NCBI RefSeq assembly: GCF_016714275.1 | Contig: NZ_JADJNP010000004.1 | Location: 186,001-250,000 of the forward strand | Source: Tessaracoccus sp. | Lineage (GTDB): Bacteria > Actinomycetota > Actinomycetes > Propionibacteriales > Propionibacteriaceae | Direction: 5' to 3' | Length of the DNA stretch: 64,000 nucleotides | Shown: one piece after another, positions 54,615-63,083 of the stretch | Position numbering within the stretch: the first letter of the stretch is position 1 | Layout: each line of letters opens with the position of its first letter | Made by a program: the position numbers and the translations under genes | Notes under the pieces: generated by a model | Database searches by the model: none | What the model was told of the DNA's origin: nothing | Seen by the model: only the letters and a program-made list of their open reading frames with translations

Positions 54615-55280
54615 ATGACCGATCTGTACCGAGACCCCAGCCTTCCCATCGCCGACCGTGTCGAGGACCTGCTCGGCCGCATGACGCCCGAGGAGAAGGC
54701 AGGTCAGCTAACCCAGTTGTTCTTCTTCGCGGGCCAGGAGGTATCCGACGACCTCGACATCTCCGCGCTGCCGACTGGGCAGCAGGCCTTCGCGGAGTCG
54801 AGCCGCGTGGTGTCAGGGCGCGTGAATGCCGGCACCGTCGGCTCCGTGCTGTTCGTCCGGGACCCGGTGCTGGCCAACGCCCTGCAGCGGCGCGCGGTCG
54901 AGGACACAAGGCTGGGTGTACCGCTGATCTTCGGCTTCTACGTCATCCACGGCCTCCGCACGATCTTCCCGGCGCCGATCGCGACGGCGGCCTCCTGGGA
55001 CCCGGAGTCGGCCGCGGCGGGCCAGGCGGTCGCGGCGCGGGAGGCCCGCGCCGTCGGCATCCATTGGGCGTTCGCGCCCATGATCGACATCGCGCGCGAT
55101 CCCCGCTGGGGTCGCATCGTCGAGGGCGCAGGCGAGGATCCGGTGCTGGCCGCCGCCATGGGTGCCGCGCAGGTGCGGGGCTTCCAGGGCGACCTCGGCC
55201 CGGAGAGCGTCCTCTCCGGCCCCAAGCACTTCGCCGGCTACGGGGCGGCTCGCGGCGGGCGCGACTACGACGACGCCGAC
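54615..55280 (+). pseudogene. GH3 beta-glucosidase, N-terminal fragment only
   Basis: From the ATG at 54615 (GGAAGGA upstream) 222 codons match the N-terminal part of glycoside hydrolase family 3 (RVEDLLGRMTPEEKAGQLTQ; PLIFGFYVIHGLRTIFPAPI; DIARDPRWGRIVEGAGEDP; GPKHFAGYGAARGGRDYDDA). The similarity stops dead at 55280, where family members go on with an acidic and aromatic segment towards the catalytic Asp. The frame runs on into Arg/Ser-rich nonsense and ends at 55385. The nucleophile domain is lost, so the gene is dead. The downstream DNA is an unrelated gene fragment. Confidence 0.8.
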
Positions 55281-56320
55281 TGCAGGAGAAGGATGATCTC
55301 AAGGGCGCCCAGCGTCTCTACGGCGGGAAGTACAAGCTGCGTAAGAGCCCGTTCTGTGTCAAGAACACGGCGCCGGGCAAGGTGAAGACGCTCAAGGCGT
55401 CGGTCAAGCAGGGAACGATAAGCCTCGCCTGGAAGAAGGCGTCCAAGGCCACTGAGTATAGGGTCGTCCAGGGGAAGCGAGGGGGGACTTGTCCGAGCAA
55501 GCCCCCGCTCAACAACGGATCCCAAAACTGGCACGTCTTGAAGAGCAACAAGGCCAAGTTCACGGATGAGTACCTGAAGCCCGGGAAGTACTGTTTCGCG
55601 GTGTATTCCGTGAACAAGGACGGCTACGTGAACGTGAAGTTGAAGGCGACGGTTACGGCGGACCTAAATTTGCCGACCTTGAAGGTGCCAGAGGTCACCG
55701 ATGTGACGATCAAGGATGCCAGCAGCGAGTGGGATCGGGCGTGGGTCTTGCGGGCCAAGGTCCGGGCGTCCGCTCTTGACGGCGCCGCGGGCGACGTGAC
55801 GGTTAGGGTCTGTGGAAAGAAGGACGAACTCGCTTGGGTGACCGGGTCCGGAGGGGTGAAGGACGTAGCCTGGCTGTTCAGCTACGACGGATTCGCTCCA
55901 GGGCAATCGGTGTGCCTGGAGTTCTGGAATGCGGGCTACTGGGGAAATGCGAAGCTGAAGTCCGAGACGGTCAAGGTCACCGTGAAGCTGCCCGCGGCGC
56001 CGACCCTGAGCGCCCCGGATATCACGGATCTCGCTGTCAAGGATCTGGGATACGACGGAGTGAGCGACTGGGGTATTCAGGCGAAGGTGCGCGCCACCGC
56101 GATCAACGGCAGCGCCGCTTACGTGCAGGTCGGACTCTGCGGCGAGGACTACCAGACACAGGCGTACGGCGACGGCAGCCTCCAAGAGGTCCTTCGTCTC
56201 TACTCCTACTACGGCTTTGTCAAGGGCCAGAGCGTGTGTCTGGAGTTCAAGAGCGAAAGCTATTGGGGCGGCGAGGCGCTGCGGTCGAAGCCCGTGCAGA
56301 AGACCGTGACCCTGCCGTAG
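55281..56320 (+). pseudogene. 3' fragment of a secreted repeat protein (FN3-like plus two tandem domains)
   Basis: In a different frame from the GH3 fragment, about 346 codons encode a Lys-rich FN3-like unit (KVKTLKASVKQGTISLAWKK, TEYRVVQGK, YCFAVYSVNKDG). Two clear tandem repeats of about 105 residues follow; compare APGQSVCLEFWNAGYWGNAK with VKGQSVCLEFKSESYWGGEA. Paired cysteines and YGG-rich loops suggest an extracellular protein. Start codon, signal peptide and 5' part are absent. Base and codon use are visibly less GC-rich than the neighbours. The junction lies at about 55280. Confidence 0.68.
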
Positions 56321-56463
56321 TACGGGCTGCCCGGCAGGCTCACAAGGTCCAGCTTGAACCGATGAGCGAGGCGGAGCGTGCGCGGATCGCTCCACTGCGC
56401 GGGACGGCGGTCGCCTGAAGGTGGCGTAAAAAGCGGGCTGACATTTCCGTTTCGGCCGCGGGC

Positions 56464-56469
56464 TAGGGT
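56464..56469 (+). promoter_or_regulatory. -10 box (TAGGGT) of the LLM oxidoreductase gene
   Basis: TAGGGT ends 7 nt before the ATG at 56477 with no Shine-Dalgarno. Confidence 0.4.
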
Positions 56470-56476
56470 CGATGGC

Positions 56477-57544
56477 ATGAAGTTGTCCGTGCTTGACCTG
56501 ATCGATCTTCGCGTGGGGCAGACGGTGGGGGAGTCGCTGCGCGCGAGCCGGGAGCTCGTGCACGCCGCGGACCGGCTCGGGTTCACCCGGTACTGGGTGG
56601 CCGAGCACCACAACGCGGAGGCCGTCGTATCGACGACGCCCGCCGTCGAACTGATGTATCTCGGCGAGTCGACGACTCGGATCCGGCTGGGGTCGGGCGG
56701 CGTCATGCTGCCGAACCACGCGCCGTTGGCGGTCGCCGAGCAGTTCGCGCTGCTCAGCGCGGTCTACGGGGACCGGATCGACCTCGGCATCGGCCGCGCG
56801 CCGGGTACCGACCCGGTCACCTCCGCCGCGATCCGCGGGCATCTCGACGGCGGGCACTGGGTATCGGCGGACGGCCGCCCCACGGATCCGGTGCACGAGT
56901 TTCCGCGCAACATCGCCGACATCCTCGCACTGCTCGCGCCCGGTGGTGCGGAGATCCCGCTGCGCGGTCGTGACCCTTACCACCTCCGGGCCACCCCGGA
57001 GCTGCTGCATCCGCCGCAGGTCTGGCTGCTCGGGTCCAGCGACTACTCCGCGCAGCTGGCCGCGGCCATGGGGCTGCCCTACGTGTTCGCGCACCACTTC
57101 TCGGGCCGCGGCACGCAGCGTGCCCTCGACCTCTACCGAGGCGACTTCCAGCCAGGCCCGCGCGGCACCGCCCCGCGCACATTTCTGTCGATGAACGTCG
57201 CCGTCGCCGACACCGCGGACGAGGCGTGGGACCTCGTCGAGCCGTACATCCACGCGATGGGCAGCTTCCTCTCCGGCCGCGGGATGGCGCGGCAACGCCT
57301 GGTCGGCAACGACGTGAAGGCAGTCCTGACCGCCGAGCTGCGCCAGGTGATGGCCGAGGCCGTCTCCTCCTGGGCCGTCGGCGACAAGGACCAGGTCGCC
57401 GCGCAACTGCGCGACACCGCGGCGGAGTTCGACGTCGACGAGATCATGGTCCACCCCGTCTGCGGCGCCCGCCCCGACGACCCGGCCGACGGCTGGCCCG
57501 CGCGCCTGCGTGCCTTCGAGCTCCTGGCGGACGCGCTGCTGTGA
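56477..57544 (+). CDS. LLM-class flavin-dependent oxidoreductase
   Basis: This is a 355-residue luciferase-like monooxygenase of the MsnO8/YhbW type (LSVLDLIDLRVGQTVGESL; YWVAEHHNAEAVVSTTPAVE; RIRLGSGGVMLPNHAPL; YGDRIDLGIGRAPGTDP). These proteins use reduced FMN or F420 on varied substrates, and the substrate here is unknown. It is monocistronic and converges on the Gfo/Idh gene across a palindromic terminator-like element. The start at 56477 is supported by the adjacent -10 box. Confidence 0.88.
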   Translation: MKLSVLDLIDLRVGQTVGESLRASRELVHAADRLGFTRYWVAEHHNAEAVVSTTPAVELMYLGESTTRIRLGSGGVMLPNHAPLAVAEQFALLSAVYGDRIDLGIGRAPGTDPVTSAAIRGHLDGGHWVSADGRPTDPVHEFPRNIADILALLAPGGAEIPLRGRDPYHLRATPELLHPPQVWLLGSSDYSAQLAAAMGLPYVFAHHFSGRGTQRALDLYRGDFQPGPRGTAPRTFLSMNVAVADTADEAWDLVEPYIHAMGSFLSGRGMARQRLVGNDVKAVLTAELRQVMAEAVSSWAVGDKDQVAAQLRDTAAEFDVDEIMVHPVCGARPDDPADGWPARLRAFELLADALL

Positions 57545-57561
57545 TGCCGTCGAGTCGAGGC

Positions 57562-57610
57562 GTTATCTCGGCTGAAACGTCAGCATAGTGACGGACGTAA
57601 CCGAGATAAC
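57562..57610. terminator. palindromic element between convergent genes
   Basis: GTTATCTCGG (57562-57571) and CCGAGATAAC (57601-57610) pair perfectly, with inner ACGTC/GACGT arms (57577-57581, 57594-57598). It is probably a bidirectional terminator, though its moderate GC content and layered arms also suit a palindromic repeat unit. Confidence 0.6.
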
Positions 57611-57620
57611 CCCGACCGTC

Positions 57621-58658
57621 TTACGTCGGCGAGAGACGGCCGAGCACGTCGGCGATGAGGACGCGGGACCCGGTCTCCGCTGAGAGGATCGCCGCCTCGA
57701 CCATCGCGAGGCTCGGGATGTTCGCGTGCACCTCTGTCGCCGGCGTCTCCCCGGTGCGGAGCGACGCGATGAACTCGGCCAGGACCCCCGCGAGGTCCTC
57801 GGGCCTTTCCTCGAGCCCGGTCGGCTCCTCCTCCCCGGAGTAGTCGACCTCCGGGGAGCCCTCCCCGTCCCAGATCGCGACGCCGCGCTCGCCGTTGACA
57901 CGCCAGTGTGCGTTCCACGACGTCTCCTGCCCGGGTGAGCACCAGCTCCCGGAGTACGTGAATGTGGTGCCGCCCTCGAACTCGAAGACGGCCGTCGCGT
58001 TGGCCCCGTCCGCGAACCAGCTCCACCCCGGATTTGTCTCCCGGCAGTACACGGCGACGGGGTCGCTGTCGAGCACGAACCGGGCGGCGTCGAAGTGATG
58101 GATGGCCATGTCGAGGAGCAGGACGTGGTCCATCTCCTCCCTAAAGCCCGGGAAGTGCGCCTCCTTGAAGAACTCGACGACGATGGAGCCGACCTCGCCG
58201 AGGTGGGCGACGTGGGCGCGGAGTTCGCGGATCCCGGTCCTGAAGCGCCGGTTCTGGCCGACCATGAGAAGCCGCCCGGCCTCGGCCGCGGCGGCCGCCA
58301 TGAGGGACGCCTGCGCGACGGACTCCGCGACCGGCTTCTCGCACAGCACGGGGAGCCCGGCCCGGAGCGCCTCGAGGCTCACGGGCAGGTGGGCGGCCGG
58401 GCTGGTGACGTTGACCACGGCGTCGGCGGAGGTGCGCTCGGCCAACTCGGCGAGGGACGTGCCGACGGGGATGCCGGTGAAGCCGACCGCGGCGAGCGAC
58501 GACGTCGCGAATGCCTCGTCCAGGTCGACGACGCCGACGAGCTCCGCGTCGGGAGACTCGTCGATCGTGCGCATCCATGCCCGTCCCATGAGGCCTGCTC
58601 CGACGAGAACAACGCGCAACGGGGCGGTCGGGTCGGCGACCGTCGTGAACGCGCTCAT
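57621..58658 (-). CDS. Gfo/Idh/MocA-family oxidoreductase
   Basis: This is a 345-residue NAD(P)-dependent sugar dehydrogenase-type enzyme: Rossmann motif VVLVGAGLMGRAWM at about 15-28, LCEKPVAESVAQA with the conserved EKP, and MAIHHFDAARFVLD with the catalytic-type His/Asp. The second domain is a beta-sheet that binds the substrate. It overlaps the ThuA gene by 4 bp (ATGA). The ThuA plus Gfo/Idh pairing recurs in sugar catabolism, including 3-keto-glycoside routes, but no transporter is adjacent, so the substrate stays open. Confidence 0.88.
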   Translation of the reverse strand: MSAFTTVADPTAPLRVVLVGAGLMGRAWMRTIDESPDAELVGVVDLDEAFATSSLAAVGFTGIPVGTSLAELAERTSADAVVNVTSPAAHLPVSLEALRAGLPVLCEKPVAESVAQASLMAAAAAEAGRLLMVGQNRRFRTGIRELRAHVAHLGEVGSIVVEFFKEAHFPGFREEMDHVLLLDMAIHHFDAARFVLDSDPVAVYCRETNPGWSWFADGANATAVFEFEGGTTFTYSGSWCSPGQETSWNAHWRVNGERGVAIWDGEGSPEVDYSGEEEPTGLEERPEDLAGVLAEFIASLRTGETPATEVHANIPSLAMVEAAILSAETGSRVLIADVLGRLSPT

Positions 58659-59437
58659 CGCTCGAGTGCTCCCTGGTAGCCCTGGCCGTTCCAGAAGTCC
58701 TCGGTCTCGTAGCGCAGCAGCACCGGGGCCTCGCGGCGCGGCCGCAGGGTGTGGGCCCATTCGACGCCGTTGGAGATGACCTTGCGGACCTCGGGGTGAT
58801 GGTAGACCGGGTAGTCCTGGTCGCCGGGCGAGAAGTAGAAGATCTTTCCGAACCCGCGACGGTAGGTCATGCCGCTGCGGAACACCTCGCCGCCGCTGAA
58901 GCTGGAGAGGAAGATCAGCTCGTCGGGGGCAGGCACGTCGAAGAACTCGCCGTACATCTCCTGCTCGGGAATGATGAACGGATGCGGGATGCCCTGCGCG
59001 ATGGGGTGGGTGGGGTCGACGGTCCAGACGATCTCGCGGTCGTGCTTGGCGCGCCACCGCAGCGTGCAGGTTGTGCCCATCAGCTTCTGGAAGATCTTGG
59101 ACCAGTGCCCGGAGTGGAGGACGACAAGGCCCATCCCCTCGAGGACGTGGCGGTGCACCCGGTCGACGACCGCGTCGTCGACTTCTTGGTGGACGATGTG
59201 CCCCCACCAGACCAGGACGTCCGTGGCCGCGAGGACTTCCTCGGTGAGCCCGTGCTCCGGGTCGTCGAACGTCGCGGTGGTGACGACGGCGCGTGCGCCG
59301 AGGTGCTCCTCGATGCCCTCCCGGATCGTGTTGTGCATGCCGTTCGGGTACCGCTCGGCGACCTCCGGTTCGAGTTGCTCGTGGCGGTTCTCGCCCCAGA
59401 CGAGCACGCGGAGCGGTGTTTCGGTCGTGATGGCCAC
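58655..59437 (-). CDS. ThuA-like sugar-metabolism protein
   Basis: This is a 260-residue protein with the ThuA glutamine-amidotransferase-like fold (RVLVWGENRHEQ at the start, DVLVWWGHIVHQEVDD, GLVVLHSGHWSKIF, and GFGKIFYFSPGDQDYPVYH). ThuA proteins take part in trehalose and sucrose use via keto-sugars in rhizobia. The start is a GTG at 59437 with GGAAGGA upstream. It is coupled to the Gfo/Idh/MocA gene downstream. Confidence 0.85.
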   Translation of the reverse strand: MAITTETPLRVLVWGENRHEQLEPEVAERYPNGMHNTIREGIEEHLGARAVVTTATFDDPEHGLTEEVLAATDVLVWWGHIVHQEVDDAVVDRVHRHVLEGMGLVVLHSGHWSKIFQKLMGTTCTLRWRAKHDREIVWTVDPTHPIAQGIPHPFIIPEQEMYGEFFDVPAPDELIFLSSFSGGEVFRSGMTYRRGFGKIFYFSPGDQDYPVYHHPEVRKVISNGVEWAHTLRPRREAPVLLRYETEDFWNGQGYQGALER

Positions 59438-59847
59438 GGGGATCCTTCCTGATCCGGCCTCGCGACGTAGAGAACCGGTTCGTTGTGTCGGAGACCAGTG
59501 TTGTCGCCTGCTGAGCGACTGTCGAGCGTTGAGCCATCGGCGGCTGGTGCAACGTGCTGATCGTGTGCGCGAGCGCGTTCTGCCAGGCGGCCCCGGATCA
59601 CGTGAGGAAGCTGGTCAAGTAGGCTCTGGACCGGTCGATCACCCCTACGCGGATGGCCACGTAATCTTTTGGCGGCGGGTGGTGACGACGATCGGACGTG
59701 GCTAGCCGATACCCCACAGCATCAACGTGGCGGGATCCGTTCGATCCACGGCGCCCACTCAGTCAACGTGGCGGCAAGAGTCAGCATGCTGACGCTGGCC
59801 GCCACACTGATGCTGGCGCGGGGCCAGATCTACCGAACGCAGCTGCA
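59438..59847. other. gene-free stretch upstream of ThuA and beyond mnhG
   Basis: About 410 bp with no convincing coding sequence on either strand. It contains short direct repeats (AACGTGGCGG at about 59727 and 59766) and a perfect palindrome GTCAGCATGCTGAC (about 59778-59791). The part next to 59437 should hold the ThuA promoter. The rest may be a decayed remnant; no transposase motif was recognised. Confidence 0.4.
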
Positions 59848-60213
59848 CTACTCGCCAGGGCGGCTGTAGCCGGCCTCGTGCAGGTCCTCGGCCAGGTGAT
59901 TGACCAGGAGCTCCTTCTCCTCGACGAGGCCGCTGCGGCTCGCGCTGCGGGCGACCAGGTTCGCGGAGACGGGGGCGGTCATCAGCTGCAGCGTGATGAT
60001 CAGGAGGCACAGGCCGGTCGCCCACCAGCTGCGCAGGCTGACGGCGATCCCGAGCGAGACGCAGATCAGGCCCAGCACCTGCGGCTTGGTGATGGCGTGC
60101 ATCTTGCCCAGCACGTCGGGGAACCGCACGAGCGCGACGGCGGCGCCGAAGCACAGCAACGCGCCCAGCAGGATCAGCAGGGCGCAGACCAGGTCAAGGA
60201 CCTCGGTGATCAT
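59848..60213 (-). CDS. mnhG: Mrp antiporter subunit G
   Basis: This is a 121-residue last subunit of the multi-subunit Na+/H+ antiporter, with three hydrophobic helices and the MnhG pattern VALVRFPDVLGKMHAITKPQ then LGLICVSLGIAV. ATG 60213 overlaps the mnhF stop. The C-terminal roughly 35 residues are charged. Confidence 0.9.
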   Translation of the reverse strand: MITEVLDLVCALLILLGALLCFGAAVALVRFPDVLGKMHAITKPQVLGLICVSLGIAVSLRSWWATGLCLLIITLQLMTAPVSANLVARSASRSGLVEEKELLVNHLAEDLHEAGYSRPGE

Positions 60214-60527
60214 CGAGAACCCCTCTCCTTGTGCTTGGCGCTGAAGCGCTTCCTCATCGCCATCCTGTCGCTCACCATGCGCGCGACCGACACGGCGCTG
60301 GTGAAACCGAGCAGCGAGAGCAGGACGAGCACGAGCAACTCGGTGGGCTGATCCGTCCACACGGTCCATAGCCCGAGGGCCGCGACGACGACGGCGACGA
60401 TCAGGTCGGCGGCGACGGAGCGGTCCAGCTGCGACGGCCCCACGGCGACGCGGTTGACGGCGACGATCGCGGAGACCAGCAGCACGACCGCCGCGAGGCT
60501 CAGGACGATCTCGGTTGCCAGCGTCAT
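60210..60527 (-). CDS. mnhF: Mrp antiporter subunit F
   Basis: This is a 105-residue protein with three helices and the MnhF signature VAVGPSQLDRSVAADLIVAV. It overlaps both neighbours by 4 bp within the mnhA-G operon. Confidence 0.9.
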   Translation of the reverse strand: MTLATEIVLSLAAVVLLVSAIVAVNRVAVGPSQLDRSVAADLIVAVVVAALGLWTVWTDQPTELLVLVLLSLLGFTSAVSVARMVSDRMAMRKRFSAKHKERGSR

Positions 60528-61129
60528 GACTCCTCCACCTCCAACTCGAGTTCCTCGTCCCGTTTCGTGTCGAGCGCCGCCCGGAACGCGGCGATCTCCT
60601 CCTTCGAGCCGAACGCGTTCAGCACCCGGGTCTCGACGTCGTGGACCATCTGCTGCACCCCTGCGATGGGGTCCGGGCCAGTGAGGTCGAGCGCGTGCAG
60701 GTACAGGCGCCGCGGATGCCGCACGACCTCGACGACGACGGTGCCCGGCACCAGCGAGATCAACTCGGCGACGACCACCTCGTAAAGGTCAGAGTCCGAG
60801 GCGAGGTCAACCCGGACGATGCCCGCGTTCAGGTTGACCTTCCTCTCGAACGCCAGCTGCAGCATCCGCCACGACGAGCGAATCAGGTCGTAGAGCAGGT
60901 GCGCGATCATCACGAGCAGCCCGATGGGGCGGAACCGGCCCTCCCAGTGCATCGGCGGCAGCGGGAACACCAGCGTGATCACGAACCCGATCACCGCGCC
61001 ACCGACGATGGTCATCGGCTGCACGCTGCCCCACAGTGCACACCACACAAGCACCATGAGCAGGACCGAGAGGGGGCGGCTGTGGAGGCGCTCGCGGGCC
61101 TCATTCTTTGTACGCGGAACGACCATCAT
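60524..61129 (-). CDS. mnhE: Mrp antiporter subunit E
   Basis: This is a 201-residue MnhE with an N-terminal pair of helices, then RPIGLLVMIAHLLYDLIRSS and GIVRVDLASDSDLYEVVVAE with LVPGTVVVEV. The final roughly 60 residues are charged and longer than in many homologues. Two adjacent ATG codons (61129 and 61126) are possible starts; the first overlaps the mnhD stop. Confidence 0.9.
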   Translation of the reverse strand: MMVVPRTKNEARERLHSRPLSVLLMVLVWCALWGSVQPMTIVGGAVIGFVITLVFPLPPMHWEGRFRPIGLLVMIAHLLYDLIRSSWRMLQLAFERKVNLNAGIVRVDLASDSDLYEVVVAELISLVPGTVVVEVVRHPRRLYLHALDLTGPDPIAGVQQMVHDVETRVLNAFGSKEEIAAFRAALDTKRDEELELEVEES

Positions 61130-62661
61130 CGGATCCCCTCCGGCAGCACGACCCGCACGAGCGAGCCGTCACGCAGCGCCTCGGCGGCCGCCGTCGTGTA
61201 CTCGTACAGCGGCCCGGCGAACACGGTCAGCGCCAGGCCGAACACGATCAGCCCGACGGTGGCGCCCACCTGCAGCGGCGGCATGGGGCGGTGGTCGACG
61301 TCGTCCCACTCCTCGGCCGGGTACTCCTCGCGCTTGGCCTCCGCGGGGGTGACGCCCCAGAATGCGCGGTTCCACACCTTCGCCATCGCCATCAACGTCA
61401 GGAGGCTCGTCACGACGCCGCCCGTCACAACCAGCCACGCAAGCGGCGTTCCCACGCCGACACCCGCCTCCAGCAGGCCGAGCTTCCCGATGAAACCCGA
61501 CAGCGGAGGAATGCCCGCCAGGTTCATGGCCGGGATGAAGAACAGCAGCGCGAGCACCGGCGACACCTTCAGCAGGCCCCCGAGTCCGTCGAGCGACGAC
61601 GTCCCGCCACGCCGCTCGATCAGGCCCGTGACCAGGAAAAGCGTCGCCTGGATGGTGATGTGGTGCGCCGTGTAGAAGATCGTCGCCGCCAGCCCCGCCG
61701 TCGTGTTGAGCGCGATGCCGAAGATCATGTAGCCGATGTGGCTGATCAGGGTGAACGAGAGCATTCGCTTGATCTCCACCTGCGCGATCGCGCCGAGGAT
61801 GCCGATCAGCATCGTCAGCAGCGACGCCCACAGCAGCACGTTCGAGAGCGAGTCGCGGGGGAAGAGCAGCGTCTCCGTGCGGATGATGGCGTAGACGCCG
61901 ACCTTCGTGAGCAGGCCCGCGAACACCGCGGTGACCGGCGCGGGAGCCGTCGGATAGGAGTCCGGGAGCCAGCCCGACAGCGGGAACACCGCTGCCTTGA
62001 TGGCGAACGTGACGATCAGCAGTACCTCGAGCAGCAGCTGCACGGGCTCGGTGAGGTCGCGGAGCCGCAGCGAGAGTTGCGCCAGGTTCACCGTTCCGGT
62101 CGCCGCGTACACCGCCGACAGCGAGATCAGGAACAGCGAAGAACTGAGCAGCGACACGATCACATACGTGGTGCCTGCGCGGACGCGGTCCGCGGTGCCA
62201 CCCAGTGTCAGGAGCACGTAGGAGGCGAACAGCAGGATCTCGAAGCCGACGAAAAGGTTGAAAAGGTCGCCCGCGAGGAACGCGTTCGACACGCCCGCCA
62301 TCAGCAGCAGGAACGTGGGGTGGAAGATGGAGACCGGAGTCTCGCGCCGCACTTCGTCCTGGTCCTGACCCGTCGCGAATACCAAGACGCAGAGCGCGAC
62401 GACGGACGCCACCATCAGCATCAGTGCGCTCAGGCGGTCCACGACGAGCGCGATGCCGAGCGGCGCCGGCCACCCCGCCACCCACAACGCAAGAGCGCCG
62501 TGGGTGTGGGTGTACCAGATGAACGTCGCGGCGACCGCGACGATTCCGGTCATGCTGATGACCGACACGAGGCGCTGCAGCCCGGGACGGCGGGGCAGCG
62601 CGAGCGCGACCGCCGCGCCGAAGATGGCGAGCAGCACGGGGGCAGGTATGAGGTTCGTCAT
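61126..62661 (-). CDS. mnhD: Mrp antiporter subunit D
   Basis: This is a 511-residue proton-channelling subunit related to complex I NuoL/M/N, with about 14 helices and the conserved lysine/glutamate regions (ATFIKAA-like FAIKAAVFPLSGWLPDSYPT; GLLTKVGVYAIIR; FTLISHIGYMIFG). It drives Na+ or K+ export with protons for pH and salt tolerance. 4-bp overlaps on both sides. Confidence 0.94.
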   Translation of the reverse strand: MTNLIPAPVLLAIFGAAVALALPRRPGLQRLVSVISMTGIVAVAATFIWYTHTHGALALWVAGWPAPLGIALVVDRLSALMLMVASVVALCVLVFATGQDQDEVRRETPVSIFHPTFLLLMAGVSNAFLAGDLFNLFVGFEILLFASYVLLTLGGTADRVRAGTTYVIVSLLSSSLFLISLSAVYAATGTVNLAQLSLRLRDLTEPVQLLLEVLLIVTFAIKAAVFPLSGWLPDSYPTAPAPVTAVFAGLLTKVGVYAIIRTETLLFPRDSLSNVLLWASLLTMLIGILGAIAQVEIKRMLSFTLISHIGYMIFGIALNTTAGLAATIFYTAHHITIQATLFLVTGLIERRGGTSSLDGLGGLLKVSPVLALLFFIPAMNLAGIPPLSGFIGKLGLLEAGVGVGTPLAWLVVTGGVVTSLLTLMAMAKVWNRAFWGVTPAEAKREEYPAEEWDDVDHRPMPPLQVGATVGLIVFGLALTVFAGPLYEYTTAAAEALRDGSLVRVVLPEGIR

Positions 62662-63083
62662 TCGCTTGCCGCGTCTTCTCCGCCCTCGGTGAACGTGGTG
62701 TCCTCGTAGGACTCGGAGGCGACGTCTGCCTCGGCGAGCTCGCGGATGCGGGCGTCCTCGACGTCGTCGGCAACCTCGTCGTGCCCGTGTAGCTGGAAGC
62801 TGCGGTAGGCGAGGGTGAGGACGAACCCGGCGACGGCCATCGTGATGACGATCGCGGTCAGGACCATGGCCTGGGGGAGCGGGTCGGAGACGTCGCCGTC
62901 GGAGAGCCCGATGATCGGCGGAGACCCCGGCTTGCCGGCCGCGACGAGGAACAGCATGTTGACGCCGTTGCTCGTCAGCAGCACGCCGAGCAGGATGCGG
63001 GTCAGCGAGCGCTCGAGCAGCAGGTAGACGCCCGAGGCGACGAGGACGCCGGCGGTGATGGCGAGGACGAGGTTGGCGCTCAC
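62658..63083 (-). CDS. mnhC: Mrp antiporter subunit C
   Basis: This is a 141-residue NuoK-like subunit with three helices (GVLVASGVYLLLERSLTRIL; LTSNGVNMLFLVAAG; MVLTAIVITMAVAGFVLTLA). It has an acidic C-terminal tail of about 45 residues that is longer than usual. It overlaps mnhA and mnhD by 4 bp. Confidence 0.93.
   Translation of the reverse strand: MSANLVLAITAGVLVASGVYLLLERSLTRILLGVLLTSNGVNMLFLVAAGKPGSPPIIGLSDGDVSDPLPQAMVLTAIVITMAVAGFVLTLAYRSFQLHGHDEVADDVEDARIRELAEADVASESYEDTTFTEGGEDAASE

Noticed and set aside
56321..56463. Possible gene tail (a frame ending SEAERARIAPLRGTAVA) before the LLM gene
   Set aside because: Only about 30 residues, no start and no recognised family; it may be a third scrap at the rearranged locus but cannot be supported.
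59438..59847. Possible insertion-sequence remnant upstream of ThuA
   Set aside because: Short direct repeats and a palindrome are present, but no transposase residues, terminal inverted repeats or target duplication could be recognised.
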